12,119 nt of DNA from Candidatus Omnitrophota bacterium (GTDB lineage: Bacteria > Omnitrophota > Gorgyraeia > Gygaellales > Profunditerraquicolaceae), in the NCBI GenBank assembly GCA_903882345.1, contig CAIRWO010000169.1, positions 1-12,119 of the forward strand. The letters run 5' to 3'. Of the stretch, positions 1 through 6,987 are shown piece after piece; position 1 is the first letter of the stretch, and each line of letters starts with the position of its first letter. A model generated the notes under the pieces. The model did not search any database. It was not told the DNA's origin and worked only from the letters and a program-made list of their open reading frames with translations. Position numbers and translations under genes: made by a program.

Positions 1-1857
1 GATTTCCCGGGGCTCGGCAAGGTGAATATACCTTTTTTGCGCTAAACGGTTTAAAAAAATACGGTGGCGGCGGCTTACCGGCGCATCAAAAACAACTACA
101 TATTTACCTGAACTTACCGCTTCGGAAATCATGGAAATACTCTCCGGAGAAATTACCACTACCCGGCTTAAACCGAGTATCCCGCCCACTGCATATGCCG
201 GATTGTCCTCGCTGGCAATCACGAAGAAACGGCATCTTGGATAATCTTTAAATTCATCTTTTACCAATTGTTCCACTGCCTGATTAGTGCGGCGCGAAGT
301 AGTAACAAACAAAGAGCCATCTTCTTTTTCCGCGAATGCTTTAATTTGAGTGATTATCGTTTTTAACGATTCTTTATCCAGATGAAAATCCTTAGTATCG
401 CCGCCAATTAATAATCCAATATTAAAACCTGGCACCTGATACCTAGTACCTAACACCTGGATTAGTCTTTCCGTCTGCTCCCTTAAATAAGCCTCGTCAA
501 TCAGGTTCAGGCTAGCTTCAGTTACCACGATGTTCTTTCTTTGCGGTGGATGATCATGGCGCGGTATAACCGCCAGGTCAAACCTGCTTAATCCCAAAAG
601 CGAAGGCCGCATAATCACGATTGACTTTGCCCGGTTTTCTCCAGAGACGACATAGTTAATCGCAGCAACAGAAGAACCGCAGGATATAACAATGTCGGCT
701 GCTGACTTAATTAAAGACTGGTAACTATCTTTGGAAAGAAACCTGCGCAAACACATCGAACATCCCTGGCAGGAATATTTTCCGGCAAGTAAAGCGCAGA
801 AGGCCAAAAGACGCCGGGAAAACCGGTTGCGAAACTTTACCTCCAGGGTCTTCACCCGGCTCTTTATTCCTTTTTCTCTCAGCACCGCGCTGACCGCATC
901 AGCTGCTGCCTCTGCCTGCCGAAGATGGCCGGTTTTACCATCGCTTAAAATAAGAATATCCCGCGCATCGGAATATTTCCATATTTTATAAGTCCAGAGA
1001 TATTCGTTGGGATATTTCAAAATATAACCCTCAAATACCTTGACCAGCGCCTGAAGGTTAGCACGAATATCTTCTTCGCTGTTGCCTGTTCTTTGCAGCT
1101 TAAACGGCGGGGCAATGATAAGTTTATAGTAAGCGTCTTTTGTGCGTGTATAAAAAGAAGGCAATATCGCCGCATCATATTTTAAGGCAAGCTTCACCGC
1201 GCCGGAAGGCATAGAAGCATTTTTACCAAAAAAATCAATGAGCATACCGTTTTTGCCTCCCTGGTCAGCGGTCATGCCTATCGCCTCATTAGCCTTAAGC
1301 GCCGCGATTAACTGGCGCAGCTGATTTTGGTCTTCCCTTTCGAAGATACGGCAGCCTTTCTGCCGGCGGTAAGCATTCAGTAATTTATTCAAACGCGGAA
1401 AATTCTGGCCGCGGACGAATACCCGGAAAGTAAACCCTAAGTTTGCGCAGATAACATTGGAAAGCTCCCAGCTTCCGGCGTGCACAGCCAAAAATATTAC
1501 CCCCTTGCCCTTCTTAAACGCCTCGGCGATATTTTCCCTGCCCTCGATTTCCAGGTACTTATTCATGTGCTCCTTACCGATCACAGGGATAAGAAAAATA
1601 TCAATAATGTTTTGCCCGAAGGAAAGATAAAACTTTTTCGTTATCTTTTTTAATTCGCAAGGAGAAAATTTATCGCCTAATGCCCTCTTTATGTTGGAAT
1701 AGGCAAGGCTGCGGTGTTTGTAATCAAGGCAATAGATCAATCCGCCCACAAACCTGCCTAAAGACATGCTTAATCTAAGCGGCAGTAACCTGATGAACGG
1801 GCCGATCAGCTTAAATGCGGTATAACCCAGATAATCTTTCCAGAAATCCTTCTTCAT
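1..1857 (-). CDS. LpxL/HtrB-type lipid A acyltransferase fused to ELM1-family putative glycosyltransferase (3' end outside window)
   Basis: The frame is open for 619 codons from an ATG at 1857 to the window edge, with no stop. Residues 1 to about 297 form an LpxL/HtrB-like lysophospholipid acyltransferase. They contain the HX4E catalytic motif (H126, E131 in VHAGSWE), an ADQGG segment, and a terminal Y-x-W-x-Y-K-x-W-K block (W293). Such enzymes add a secondary acyl chain to Kdo-lipid A at the inner membrane. From about residue 300 the chain continues directly into an ELM1 (DUF1022/GtrOC1) domain: LSDGKTGH near 306, IGGDTK 484-489, TSRRT 520-524, EDNPAYA 550-556 and SPESISMISEA 570-580. This domain is a putative GT-B-type glycosyltransferase of unproven substrate. 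The linker is very short, so this is a true fusion. A CX2CX2C motif lies at 363-369. The start overlaps the end of lpxK by 47 bases and has no clear Shine-Dalgarno, which suggests coupled translation. The position after waaA and lpxK supports a lipid A or core role. Confidence 0.88.
   Translation of the reverse strand, partial: MKKDFWKDYLGYTAFKLIGPFIRLLPLRLSMSLGRFVGGLIYCLDYKHRSLAYSNIKRALGDKFSPCELKKITKKFYLSFGQNIIDIFLIPVIGKEHMNKYLEIEGRENIAEAFKKGKGVIFLAVHAGSWELSNVICANLGFTFRVFVRGQNFPRLNKLLNAYRRQKGCRIFEREDQNQLRQLIAALKANEAIGMTADQGGKNGMLIDFFGKNASMPSGAVKLALKYDAAILPSFYTRTKDAYYKLIIAPPFKLQRTGNSEEDIRANLQALVKVFEGYILKYPNEYLWTYKIWKYSDARDILILSDGKTGHLRQAEAAADAVSAVLREKGIKSRVKTLEVKFRNRFSRRLLAFCALLAGKYSCQGCSMCLRRFLSKDSYQSLIKSAADIVISCGSSVAAINYVVSGENRAKSIVIMRPSLLGLSRFDLAVIPRHDHPPQRKNIVVTEASLNLIDEAYLREQTERLIQVLGTRYQVPGFNIGLLIGGDTKDFHLDKESLKTIITQIKAFAEKEDGSLFVTTSRRTNQAVEQLVKDEFKDYPRCRFFVIASEDNPAYAVGGILGLSRVVVISPESISMISEAVSSGKYVVVFDAPVSRRHRIFLNRLAQKRYIHLAEPREI
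429..460. repeat. tandem heptanucleotide repeat (CTRRYAC, about 4.5 copies) inside the ELM1 domain
   Basis: On the + strand four degenerate 7-base units follow one another: CTGGCAC, CTGATAC, CTAGTAC and CTAACAC, then a partial CTGG. The unit consensus is CTRRYAC (minus strand GTRYYAG). The array lies within the coding sequence, encodes about residues 466-477 (QVLGTRYQVPG) and keeps the frame. It sits just before the conserved IGGDTK motif, probably in a surface loop. It resembles short tandemly repeated heptamers known from filamentous cyanobacteria; similarity to repeats elsewhere in this genome is inferred, not seen. Confidence 0.75.
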
Positions 1858-2839
1858 TTTTCGTAATTTGTAATTCAACGCGCAAGACAAAAATTTGCAA
1901 TTTGCTGTTTGCAATTTGCAATTTGCAAAGCTTTACGGCATCTTTCTCGGTAGTAACAATAGTATCAATGCCTTTTTGCCTTGCGGCATCTATTATATCC
2001 TCTAAGTCTTTCAGGCTGTAATCATAATGGTCGGAGAATTCAAGGGCCAGGCCGATTGTCATACTCAAGGCTTTTAGCGAATGCGCGAAAGAAGCGGGAT
2101 CGGCAATGCCACAAACCAATGCAACGGTTTTGCCCTCTAACGTACTTGAGTTCAATACGGTACCTTTCTTGTCAAGTTCATAAAAACCCGCGGGGCTATG
2201 CACGGATTCCGCGATTACTGCCCCTGGATTGATCTGCTTTAGGAAATTTTCCAGGCGGTTTAACTCTGGGTTCCTGTCGGTTTTGGTCAGAACGAAAACC
2301 TCCGCTGTTTTTAACGAAGAAAGCGGCTGGCGGAGAATACCGCGGGGGATCATCTGCTTATTACCAAAAGGATTCAAGGAATCGACAGTAACGATATCCA
2401 AGTCCTTTTTTATGCGCCACTGCTGCAACCCGTCATCGAGGACCACTGTATCAACAGCATATTCGGATATCGCGCGCTTGATAGCGCGAGCCCTGTCAGC
2501 GTCTACGATTACCGGCACGTCCGTTAAATCTTCCTGCAGCATCCGCGGCTCATCGGAATTCAAATAACCCCTAGTGATTATTGCTACCCTATGCCCGCGT
2601 CCCTTAAGCCAGCGGACAAGGTATCTAACCAAAGGCGTTTTACCTGTGCCGCCTAAAGTAATATTACCTACACTGACAACTTTACAGGCCGGCCGGAAAG
2701 GCCTAATGCCATAAAAAAACATTAATAGCCTGATAGCCAAGCCGTAAATAAGCGAAAGTATAAACAAGAAAGATTTCATCAATGAGGAAATCAACCCGTT
2801 ATACCTATCCGTAGCCAGATTATAAAGATAGCCGCTCAT
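1811..2839 (-). CDS. lpxK: tetraacyldisaccharide 4'-kinase (LpxK)
   Basis: LpxK phosphorylates the 4' position of tetraacyldisaccharide-1-phosphate to give lipid IVA, the sixth step of the Raetz pathway, at the inner membrane. The 342-residue length is typical. Residues 21-43 form the hydrophobic N-terminal anchor. The Walker A-like loop GNITLGGTGKT is at 58-68, the DEP triad with the probable catalytic Asp at 96-98, DDGLQQ at 135-140, PRGILRQPL at 165-173, and DHYDY with the probable catalytic His at 270-274. Two features are odd. The stretch between RGY (90-92) and DEP is only three residues, shorter than I recall for most family members, and the usual DDGxQH motif ends in Gln rather than His. 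Near the C-terminus, residues 306-316 (KLQIANSKLQI) come from a tandem heptamer repeat. The ATG lies 6 bases after the waaA stop; an AAAGGA is present but very close to it. Confidence 0.95.
   Translation of the reverse strand: MSGYLYNLATDRYNGLISSLMKSFLFILSLIYGLAIRLLMFFYGIRPFRPACKVVSVGNITLGGTGKTPLVRYLVRWLKGRGHRVAIITRGYLNSDEPRMLQEDLTDVPVIVDADRARAIKRAISEYAVDTVVLDDGLQQWRIKKDLDIVTVDSLNPFGNKQMIPRGILRQPLSSLKTAEVFVLTKTDRNPELNRLENFLKQINPGAVIAESVHSPAGFYELDKKGTVLNSSTLEGKTVALVCGIADPASFAHSLKALSMTIGLALEFSDHYDYSLKDLEDIIDAARQKGIDTIVTTEKDAVKLCKLQIANSKLQIFVLRVELQITKNEEGFLERLSGLYRI
1894..1928. repeat. tandem heptanucleotide repeat TTTGCAA x5 inside the lpxK 3' end
   Basis: Five consecutive 7-base units are read on the + strand: TTTGCAA, TTTGCTG and then three more TTTGCAA. 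The 35-base array is translated within lpxK as the KLQIANSKLQI segment between the TTEKDAVKL motif and the C-terminal FVLRVEL strand, and so looks like an inserted linker. The core TTGCAA is self-complementary, so the mRNA could fold locally. The array ends 37 bases before the start codon of the next gene. A second, shorter pair of heptamers (CGTAATT, TGTAATT) lies at 1862-1875, immediately before that start codon. Confidence 0.8.
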
Positions 2840-2845
2840 AGTCCT

Positions 2846-4126
2846 TTAATTTTTTAACCATTTTTTTATGCACTCCAGGTTCTTTAACGTTGCTTCCTGA
2901 TTTTGAGCAATCAATTCTTTGGCCTTTACCCCAAGTTCCTTACCGGCCGCGGGATTATCAAGTAAATTTGCCGCTGCTGATTCCAATTCCCGGGCGTTAC
3001 TCACCAAAACACAAGCATCATTATTCACAAATAGATCGGCGATGTCCCGGAAATTAAACATATGGCGTCCGGATATTATCGGCTTGGCAAAAAAAGCCGG
3101 CTCAAGGATATTATGGCCTCCTTTTTTTACCAGGCTCCCCCCGACAAAAACTATATCGGCAATCCGGTAAAAAGACTGCAACTGGCCGATAGTATCCAGA
3201 ATAAACACCGGATTAATGCCGCTAGCCTGGGCTTGACCTAAGCAGCTGATCCGCAAGGGTTGGAATCCGTACTTAACAACCAGCCTTTCCACACCGCTAG
3301 CCCTTTCCGGATGCCGCGGGGCGAGCAAAAGCTTAAGGCCGCTAAACCTGCTGGAAAGATTTTTATATGCGCTTAAGATAATCTCTTCTTCACCGGGATG
3401 GGTTGAGCCGGCAACAAAAATTCTTTCTTCCGGTAGTATCCCTAAGCTTTGTTTAAGGCCTGCATCAAAAATCCCCGCTTCCCGGGAAGACAGAGAAGAG
3501 TCCGTAATATCAAATTTCATATTCCCCGTGATACGGATTTTTTCTTCAGAAACACCCAGCCGCATCAGCCTTTCTGCGTCGCGGCCCGACTGCACGCAGA
3601 ATAAGCTTATTTTATCCAAAACCGGCTTAAGCAAAAACCTGACTATTTTATAACCCCGGAAAGAACGGTCGGAAATCCTGCAGTTTACCAATAAAACAGG
3701 GATATCCTTCTTAGATAAATTTAAAATTAAATTCGGCCAGAGTTCCGTTTCCGCGATAATGACTAATGAAGGATTAATCTTTTCTATAACCTTACGCGTG
3801 ATAAAACTAAAATCCAGCGGCAGGTAAGTCACAAAATCGTTTTCCCGGGCAAAGCCTTTTACAATCTTATTGCCGGTTGAGGTTACGGTAGTTATAACCA
3901 GCCTTTTGTCGGGATATACCTTATGCAAAGAGTCTATCAATCCTCTTACTGCCAAGGCCTCGCCCACACTGACCGCGTGGATCCATAGCGGCTTGTTCAA
4001 CGCTAAATCCTTAGGCAAAAATCCCAGCCGCGCAGGAAATTCCCGGTGAAATTTACCTTTGAATAAATATACAGGCAAATAAACAACCGCGATTATAAGA
4101 AATATTATATCGTAAAGGATATACAT
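2846..4126 (-). CDS. waaA: 3-deoxy-D-manno-octulosonic acid transferase (WaaA/KdtA, GT30)
   Basis: WaaA transfers Kdo from CMP-Kdo to lipid IVA on the cytoplasmic side of the inner membrane. I chose the ATG at 4126 (426 residues) because the protein then begins MYILYDIIF and runs straight into the hydrophobic anchor, as in known WaaA proteins. This start lies 7 bases after the xerC stop. An upstream in-frame ATG at 4159 has a weak GAG ribosome site and would add 11 Arg-rich residues. Family signatures, numbered from the chosen start, are SVGEA with the probable catalytic Glu at 56, the TSTG segment near 82-85, ETELWPN 126-132, GSTHPGE 240-246, PRHPER about 270-275 and GGHNILEP 336-343. It lies directly upstream of lpxK, the enzyme acting just before it in the pathway. 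Whether it adds one Kdo or several cannot be told from the sequence. Confidence 0.95.
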   Translation of the reverse strand: MYILYDIIFLIIAVVYLPVYLFKGKFHREFPARLGFLPKDLALNKPLWIHAVSVGEALAVRGLIDSLHKVYPDKRLVITTVTSTGNKIVKGFARENDFVTYLPLDFSFITRKVIEKINPSLVIIAETELWPNLILNLSKKDIPVLLVNCRISDRSFRGYKIVRFLLKPVLDKISLFCVQSGRDAERLMRLGVSEEKIRITGNMKFDITDSSLSSREAGIFDAGLKQSLGILPEERIFVAGSTHPGEEEIILSAYKNLSSRFSGLKLLLAPRHPERASGVERLVVKYGFQPLRISCLGQAQASGINPVFILDTIGQLQSFYRIADIVFVGGSLVKKGGHNILEPAFFAKPIISGRHMFNFRDIADLFVNNDACVLVSNARELESAAANLLDNPAAGKELGVKAKELIAQNQEATLKNLECIKKWLKN

Positions 4127-4133
4127 ACACCGA

Positions 4134-5003
4134 TCACGCGCGAGGATGCGCCTTGTCATACACGCTCTTTAATTTTTCCGTCGTAAGGTGAGTATAGATC
4201 TGCGTTGTGGAAAGATTGGCATGTCCCAGTAATTCCTGCACGCTCCTTAAGTCCGCGCCGTGGTTCAAAAGGTGCGTTGCGAACGAATGCCTCAGCGTAT
4301 GGGGAGAGACACCCTGACGCAGGCAAGCCAGGCGGATGTATTTGGCGACTATGCCCCTTACTCCCCTGTCGGTGATGCGCCGGCCGTTCTTGTTCAAAAA
4401 TAAAACGTCGGTTTGCTTGGCCCTTTTTTCCAGATACTGCCTGATCGCCTTTATCGCATGCTCTCCGACCGGCACGATCCGTTCTTTCTTACCCTTACCC
4501 ATTACTTTTATTACCCCGCTGATAAAATCGATATCCGGCATACTTAGGCTTACCAATTCAGAGATCCTCATTCCCGTGCTGTAAAATGTCTCCAGGATCG
4601 CCCGGTCTCTTAATGCCGCTTCATCTGCTTCGGGCTTTGGCAGCGCCGCATCGATCAATTTCATTACCTCTGCCTCAGTAAGAAAAATCGGCAGATGCTT
4701 TTCCTGTTTGGGGCTGGAAACGATCGATATCGGGTTAACCTTTAAAAACCCTTCGCGGGTTAAAAATTTAAAAAACGACCTTAACGCGGAAAGCCTGCGG
4801 CTGACCGAGCGGCTGGCGATATTCTTTTCCTTAAGAAGCGCAAGGTATTTCCTTAAGACCAGGTAATCAATATCTTCAATGTTTTTCTCCCCAAGGAAAG
4901 CCTTAAAACCTTCCAGGTCAAGGCGGTAATTCACTATCGTGTGCCGGGAATAGTTTTTTTCGATCTCAAGATAACGGACAAACTTTTCGATATATCTTTC
5001 CAT
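4134..5003 (-). CDS. xerC: XerC/XerD-type tyrosine recombinase
   Basis: This is a site-specific tyrosine recombinase of the Xer family, which resolves chromosome dimers at dif sites near the end of replication. From the ATG at 5003 the protein has 289 residues, a normal Xer length. The N-terminal SAM-like core-binding domain covers about 1-90 and the catalytic domain about 105-280. The full catalytic set is visible: R146 (GMRISEL), K170 (GKGKKER), H235 and R238 (HTLRHSFATH), H261 (LGHANLSTTQ) and nucleophile Y270 (IYTH). A GTG at 5051 would extend the protein by 16 residues into the topA zinc-finger end and is less likely. The start lies 8 bases after the topA stop and the stop lies 7 bases before waaA. 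XerC and XerD cannot be separated on sequence alone here. The operon position with dprA and topA argues for a housekeeping enzyme rather than an integrase. Confidence 0.92.
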   Translation of the reverse strand: MERYIEKFVRYLEIEKNYSRHTIVNYRLDLEGFKAFLGEKNIEDIDYLVLRKYLALLKEKNIASRSVSRRLSALRSFFKFLTREGFLKVNPISIVSSPKQEKHLPIFLTEAEVMKLIDAALPKPEADEAALRDRAILETFYSTGMRISELVSLSMPDIDFISGVIKVMGKGKKERIVPVGEHAIKAIRQYLEKRAKQTDVLFLNKNGRRITDRGVRGIVAKYIRLACLRQGVSPHTLRHSFATHLLNHGADLRSVQELLGHANLSTTQIYTHLTTEKLKSVYDKAHPRA

Positions 5004-5011
5004 TCTTTTCT

Positions 5012-6985
5012 TTACTTTTCTTCCGGCAAGTTTTTGGCCGTAAACGTGCACTTGGGATAATTCGTGCAGCCGTAAAAAAATCCCCGTTTTGAACGGCGCT
5101 CAATAAGCTCGCCGCCGCAAGCCTCCTGCGGGCATTTAACCTTGGTGGTAATGGACTTGGAGCTCTTGCACTCCGGGTAAGCGGAACAACTTAAAAACTT
5201 GCCTTTTTTGCCCCATTTTACGATCATCGGCTTGCCGCATATATCGCATATCTCGTCGGTAATAATAATCTCTTTCTTAATGTTGACCTGAGCAAAATCA
5301 ACGCTGGTCTTAAAAGGGGAATAAAAGTCGCTCAAAACTTTTATCTTATCCAGCCTTCCCTCTTCTATCTCGTCGAGTTCTTCTTCCATAGCCGCGGTAA
5401 ATTTTACGTCCATGATCGCGGGAAAATATTCTACCAGAAGGTCGCAGACCTTAAGGCCTAATTCCGTAGCAGAGAAATACCCCTTAACCCTGCGCGCGTA
5501 ATCCCTCAGGGTCAAGGTATGGATGATCGGCGCATATGTAGACGGCCTTCCAATGCCGTCCTCTTCCAGCGCCTTGACCAGCGAGCTGTCGGAATATCTC
5601 GGCGGCGGTTTGGTAAAATGCTGCGAAGACTCAAGGCCCAACAACGCCAAAATTTCTCCTTTTTCCAACTCAGGAATAACCGCCTTCTTTTTCTCTTCTT
5701 CCTCGGAGCCATTCCCGTTTTCATCCTTATTATAAACAACAGTGAAACCGTCGAAAATCTCACTTGAGCCGGAGGCGCTAAACTGATATTTTTCTGCCTG
5801 AATATCCACGCTGGTCACCAGGTACTCCGCGGGGGTCATCTGGCTGGAGATAAAACGGTTATAAATCAATTCATATAATTTATATTGCTCATGCGTCAGG
5901 AAATCCTTGACGCGCTCCGGCGGATAGGCTATGGAACTCGGCCGGATTGCCTCGTGTGCCTCCTGAGCCAGCTTTTTTACTTTATAGATATTCGGCTCTT
6001 CCGGCAGGTATTGCTTTCCGTATTGTTTCAAAATATAGTCCCGCACGCTCTTGATCGCCTCAGGGGCGACATGGGTAGAATCGGAACGCATGTAAGTGAT
6101 CAGACCGACGGGTGCCGCCTCTCCGACTTCGATGCCCTCGTAAAGCTGCTGTGCGACGATCATTGTTTTAGTCGCGTTAAATTTGAGCTTATTAAATGCC
6201 TCCTGCTGTAAGGTGCTCGTAATAAACGGGGCATAAGGATAACGCTTCCTATCTTTTTTTCTGATATCGCCGACAACAAATTGCTTGGTCCTGATATCGG
6301 CGGCGATCGCCTCAGCCTCTTGTTTATTTTTTATTTCCGCTTTTTTGTCATCTATCTTATCCAGCTTAGCAATAAATTGGCTAGCGGCGCCCTTTTTTAA
6401 TTCCGCTTCGATCTCCCAGTATTCCTGAGGAATGAAATTACTGATTTCCCGCTCTCTGTCTACGATCAGTTTTAAGGCTACGGACTGGACCCTGCCCGCG
6501 CTCAAGCCCCGGCCGATCTTCTTCCAAAGCAGGGGGCTTAAAAAATAACCCACGATCCTGTCGAGTATACGCCGGCCTGCCTGCGCCTCGACCATGTTGG
6601 AATCAAAATTGCGGGGGTTGTTGAATGCCTCTTTTATTGCCGAAGGGGTTATTTCGTGAAAAACAACCCGCATGACTTTTTTCTTCTTGAATATCTTGTC
6701 CTTGATCTGCCAGCCGATCGCTTCTCCTTCGCGGTCAGGGTCGGTAGCCATGTAAACGTTATCCACACCTTTGCCTTCTTTTTTGAGCGCGGCCACTACC
6801 TTTTGCCTGCCCTTGATAACGTCATATTCCGGGGTAAAGCCTTTTTCGATGTCCACGCCCAGTTTTTTCTGCGGCAGGTCGATAATGTGGCCCATGGAAG
6901 AAACCACGGAAAAATCGCTGCCTAAAATTTTACTGATTGTTTTTGCCTTTGTCGGCGACTCTACGATCACGAGGCTCTTTTTCAT
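5012..6985 (-). CDS. topA: DNA topoisomerase I (type IA)
   Basis: TopA relaxes negative supercoils by cutting and rejoining one strand through a 5'-phosphotyrosine. The 657-residue protein has an N-terminal TOPRIM domain with E9 (VESPTKAK) and DPDREGE (82-88). The catalytic Tyr is Y298 in GLITYMRSDS, followed by the central domains with the SAGRVQSVAL motif (162-170). Two zinc fingers close the protein: C580, C583, C600, C606 and C618, C623, C640, C646. The second finger has a CX4C knuckle instead of CX2C. The protein is compact compared with the E. coli enzyme. An acidic and basic low-complexity stretch (GSEEEEKKK) lies in the middle. The Shine-Dalgarno AGAGGA (6992-6997) is 6 bases from the ATG and lies inside the end of dprA, whose stop is 2 bases upstream, so translation is probably coupled. 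Confidence 0.97.
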   Translation of the reverse strand: MKKSLVIVESPTKAKTISKILGSDFSVVSSMGHIIDLPQKKLGVDIEKGFTPEYDVIKGRQKVVAALKKEGKGVDNVYMATDPDREGEAIGWQIKDKIFKKKKVMRVVFHEITPSAIKEAFNNPRNFDSNMVEAQAGRRILDRIVGYFLSPLLWKKIGRGLSAGRVQSVALKLIVDREREISNFIPQEYWEIEAELKKGAASQFIAKLDKIDDKKAEIKNKQEAEAIAADIRTKQFVVGDIRKKDRKRYPYAPFITSTLQQEAFNKLKFNATKTMIVAQQLYEGIEVGEAAPVGLITYMRSDSTHVAPEAIKSVRDYILKQYGKQYLPEEPNIYKVKKLAQEAHEAIRPSSIAYPPERVKDFLTHEQYKLYELIYNRFISSQMTPAEYLVTSVDIQAEKYQFSASGSSEIFDGFTVVYNKDENGNGSEEEEKKKAVIPELEKGEILALLGLESSQHFTKPPPRYSDSSLVKALEEDGIGRPSTYAPIIHTLTLRDYARRVKGYFSATELGLKVCDLLVEYFPAIMDVKFTAAMEEELDEIEEGRLDKIKVLSDFYSPFKTSVDFAQVNIKKEIIITDEICDICGKPMIVKWGKKGKFLSCSAYPECKSSKSITTKVKCPQEACGGELIERRSKRGFFYGCTNYPKCTFTAKNLPEEK

Positions 6986-6987
6986 TT

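Noticed and set aside
731..991. Open frame of 86 codons on the + strand
   Set aside because: It lies antisense to the acyltransferase-ELM1 gene, which is open across the whole region and shows family motifs; the + strand product has no recognisable pattern.
1894..1928. CRISPR-like or microsatellite array
   Set aside because: Units are 7 bases with no spacers and are translated in frame, so this is a short tandem heptamer repeat, not CRISPR.
4127..4159. Longer waaA start at ATG 4159
   Set aside because: It overlaps the xerC end and adds 11 residues before the usual WaaA N-terminus; kept only as an alternative because a weak GAG ribosome site exists.
4134..5003. Phage or integron integrase with attachment site
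   Set aside because: Length, motifs and housekeeping operon position fit chromosomal Xer; no flanking direct repeats, tRNA or attC-like sites were seen.
5004..5051. Longer xerC start at GTG 5051
   Set aside because: It would overlap the topA zinc finger by 40 bases and add residues absent from Xer proteins; the ATG at 5003 fits better.
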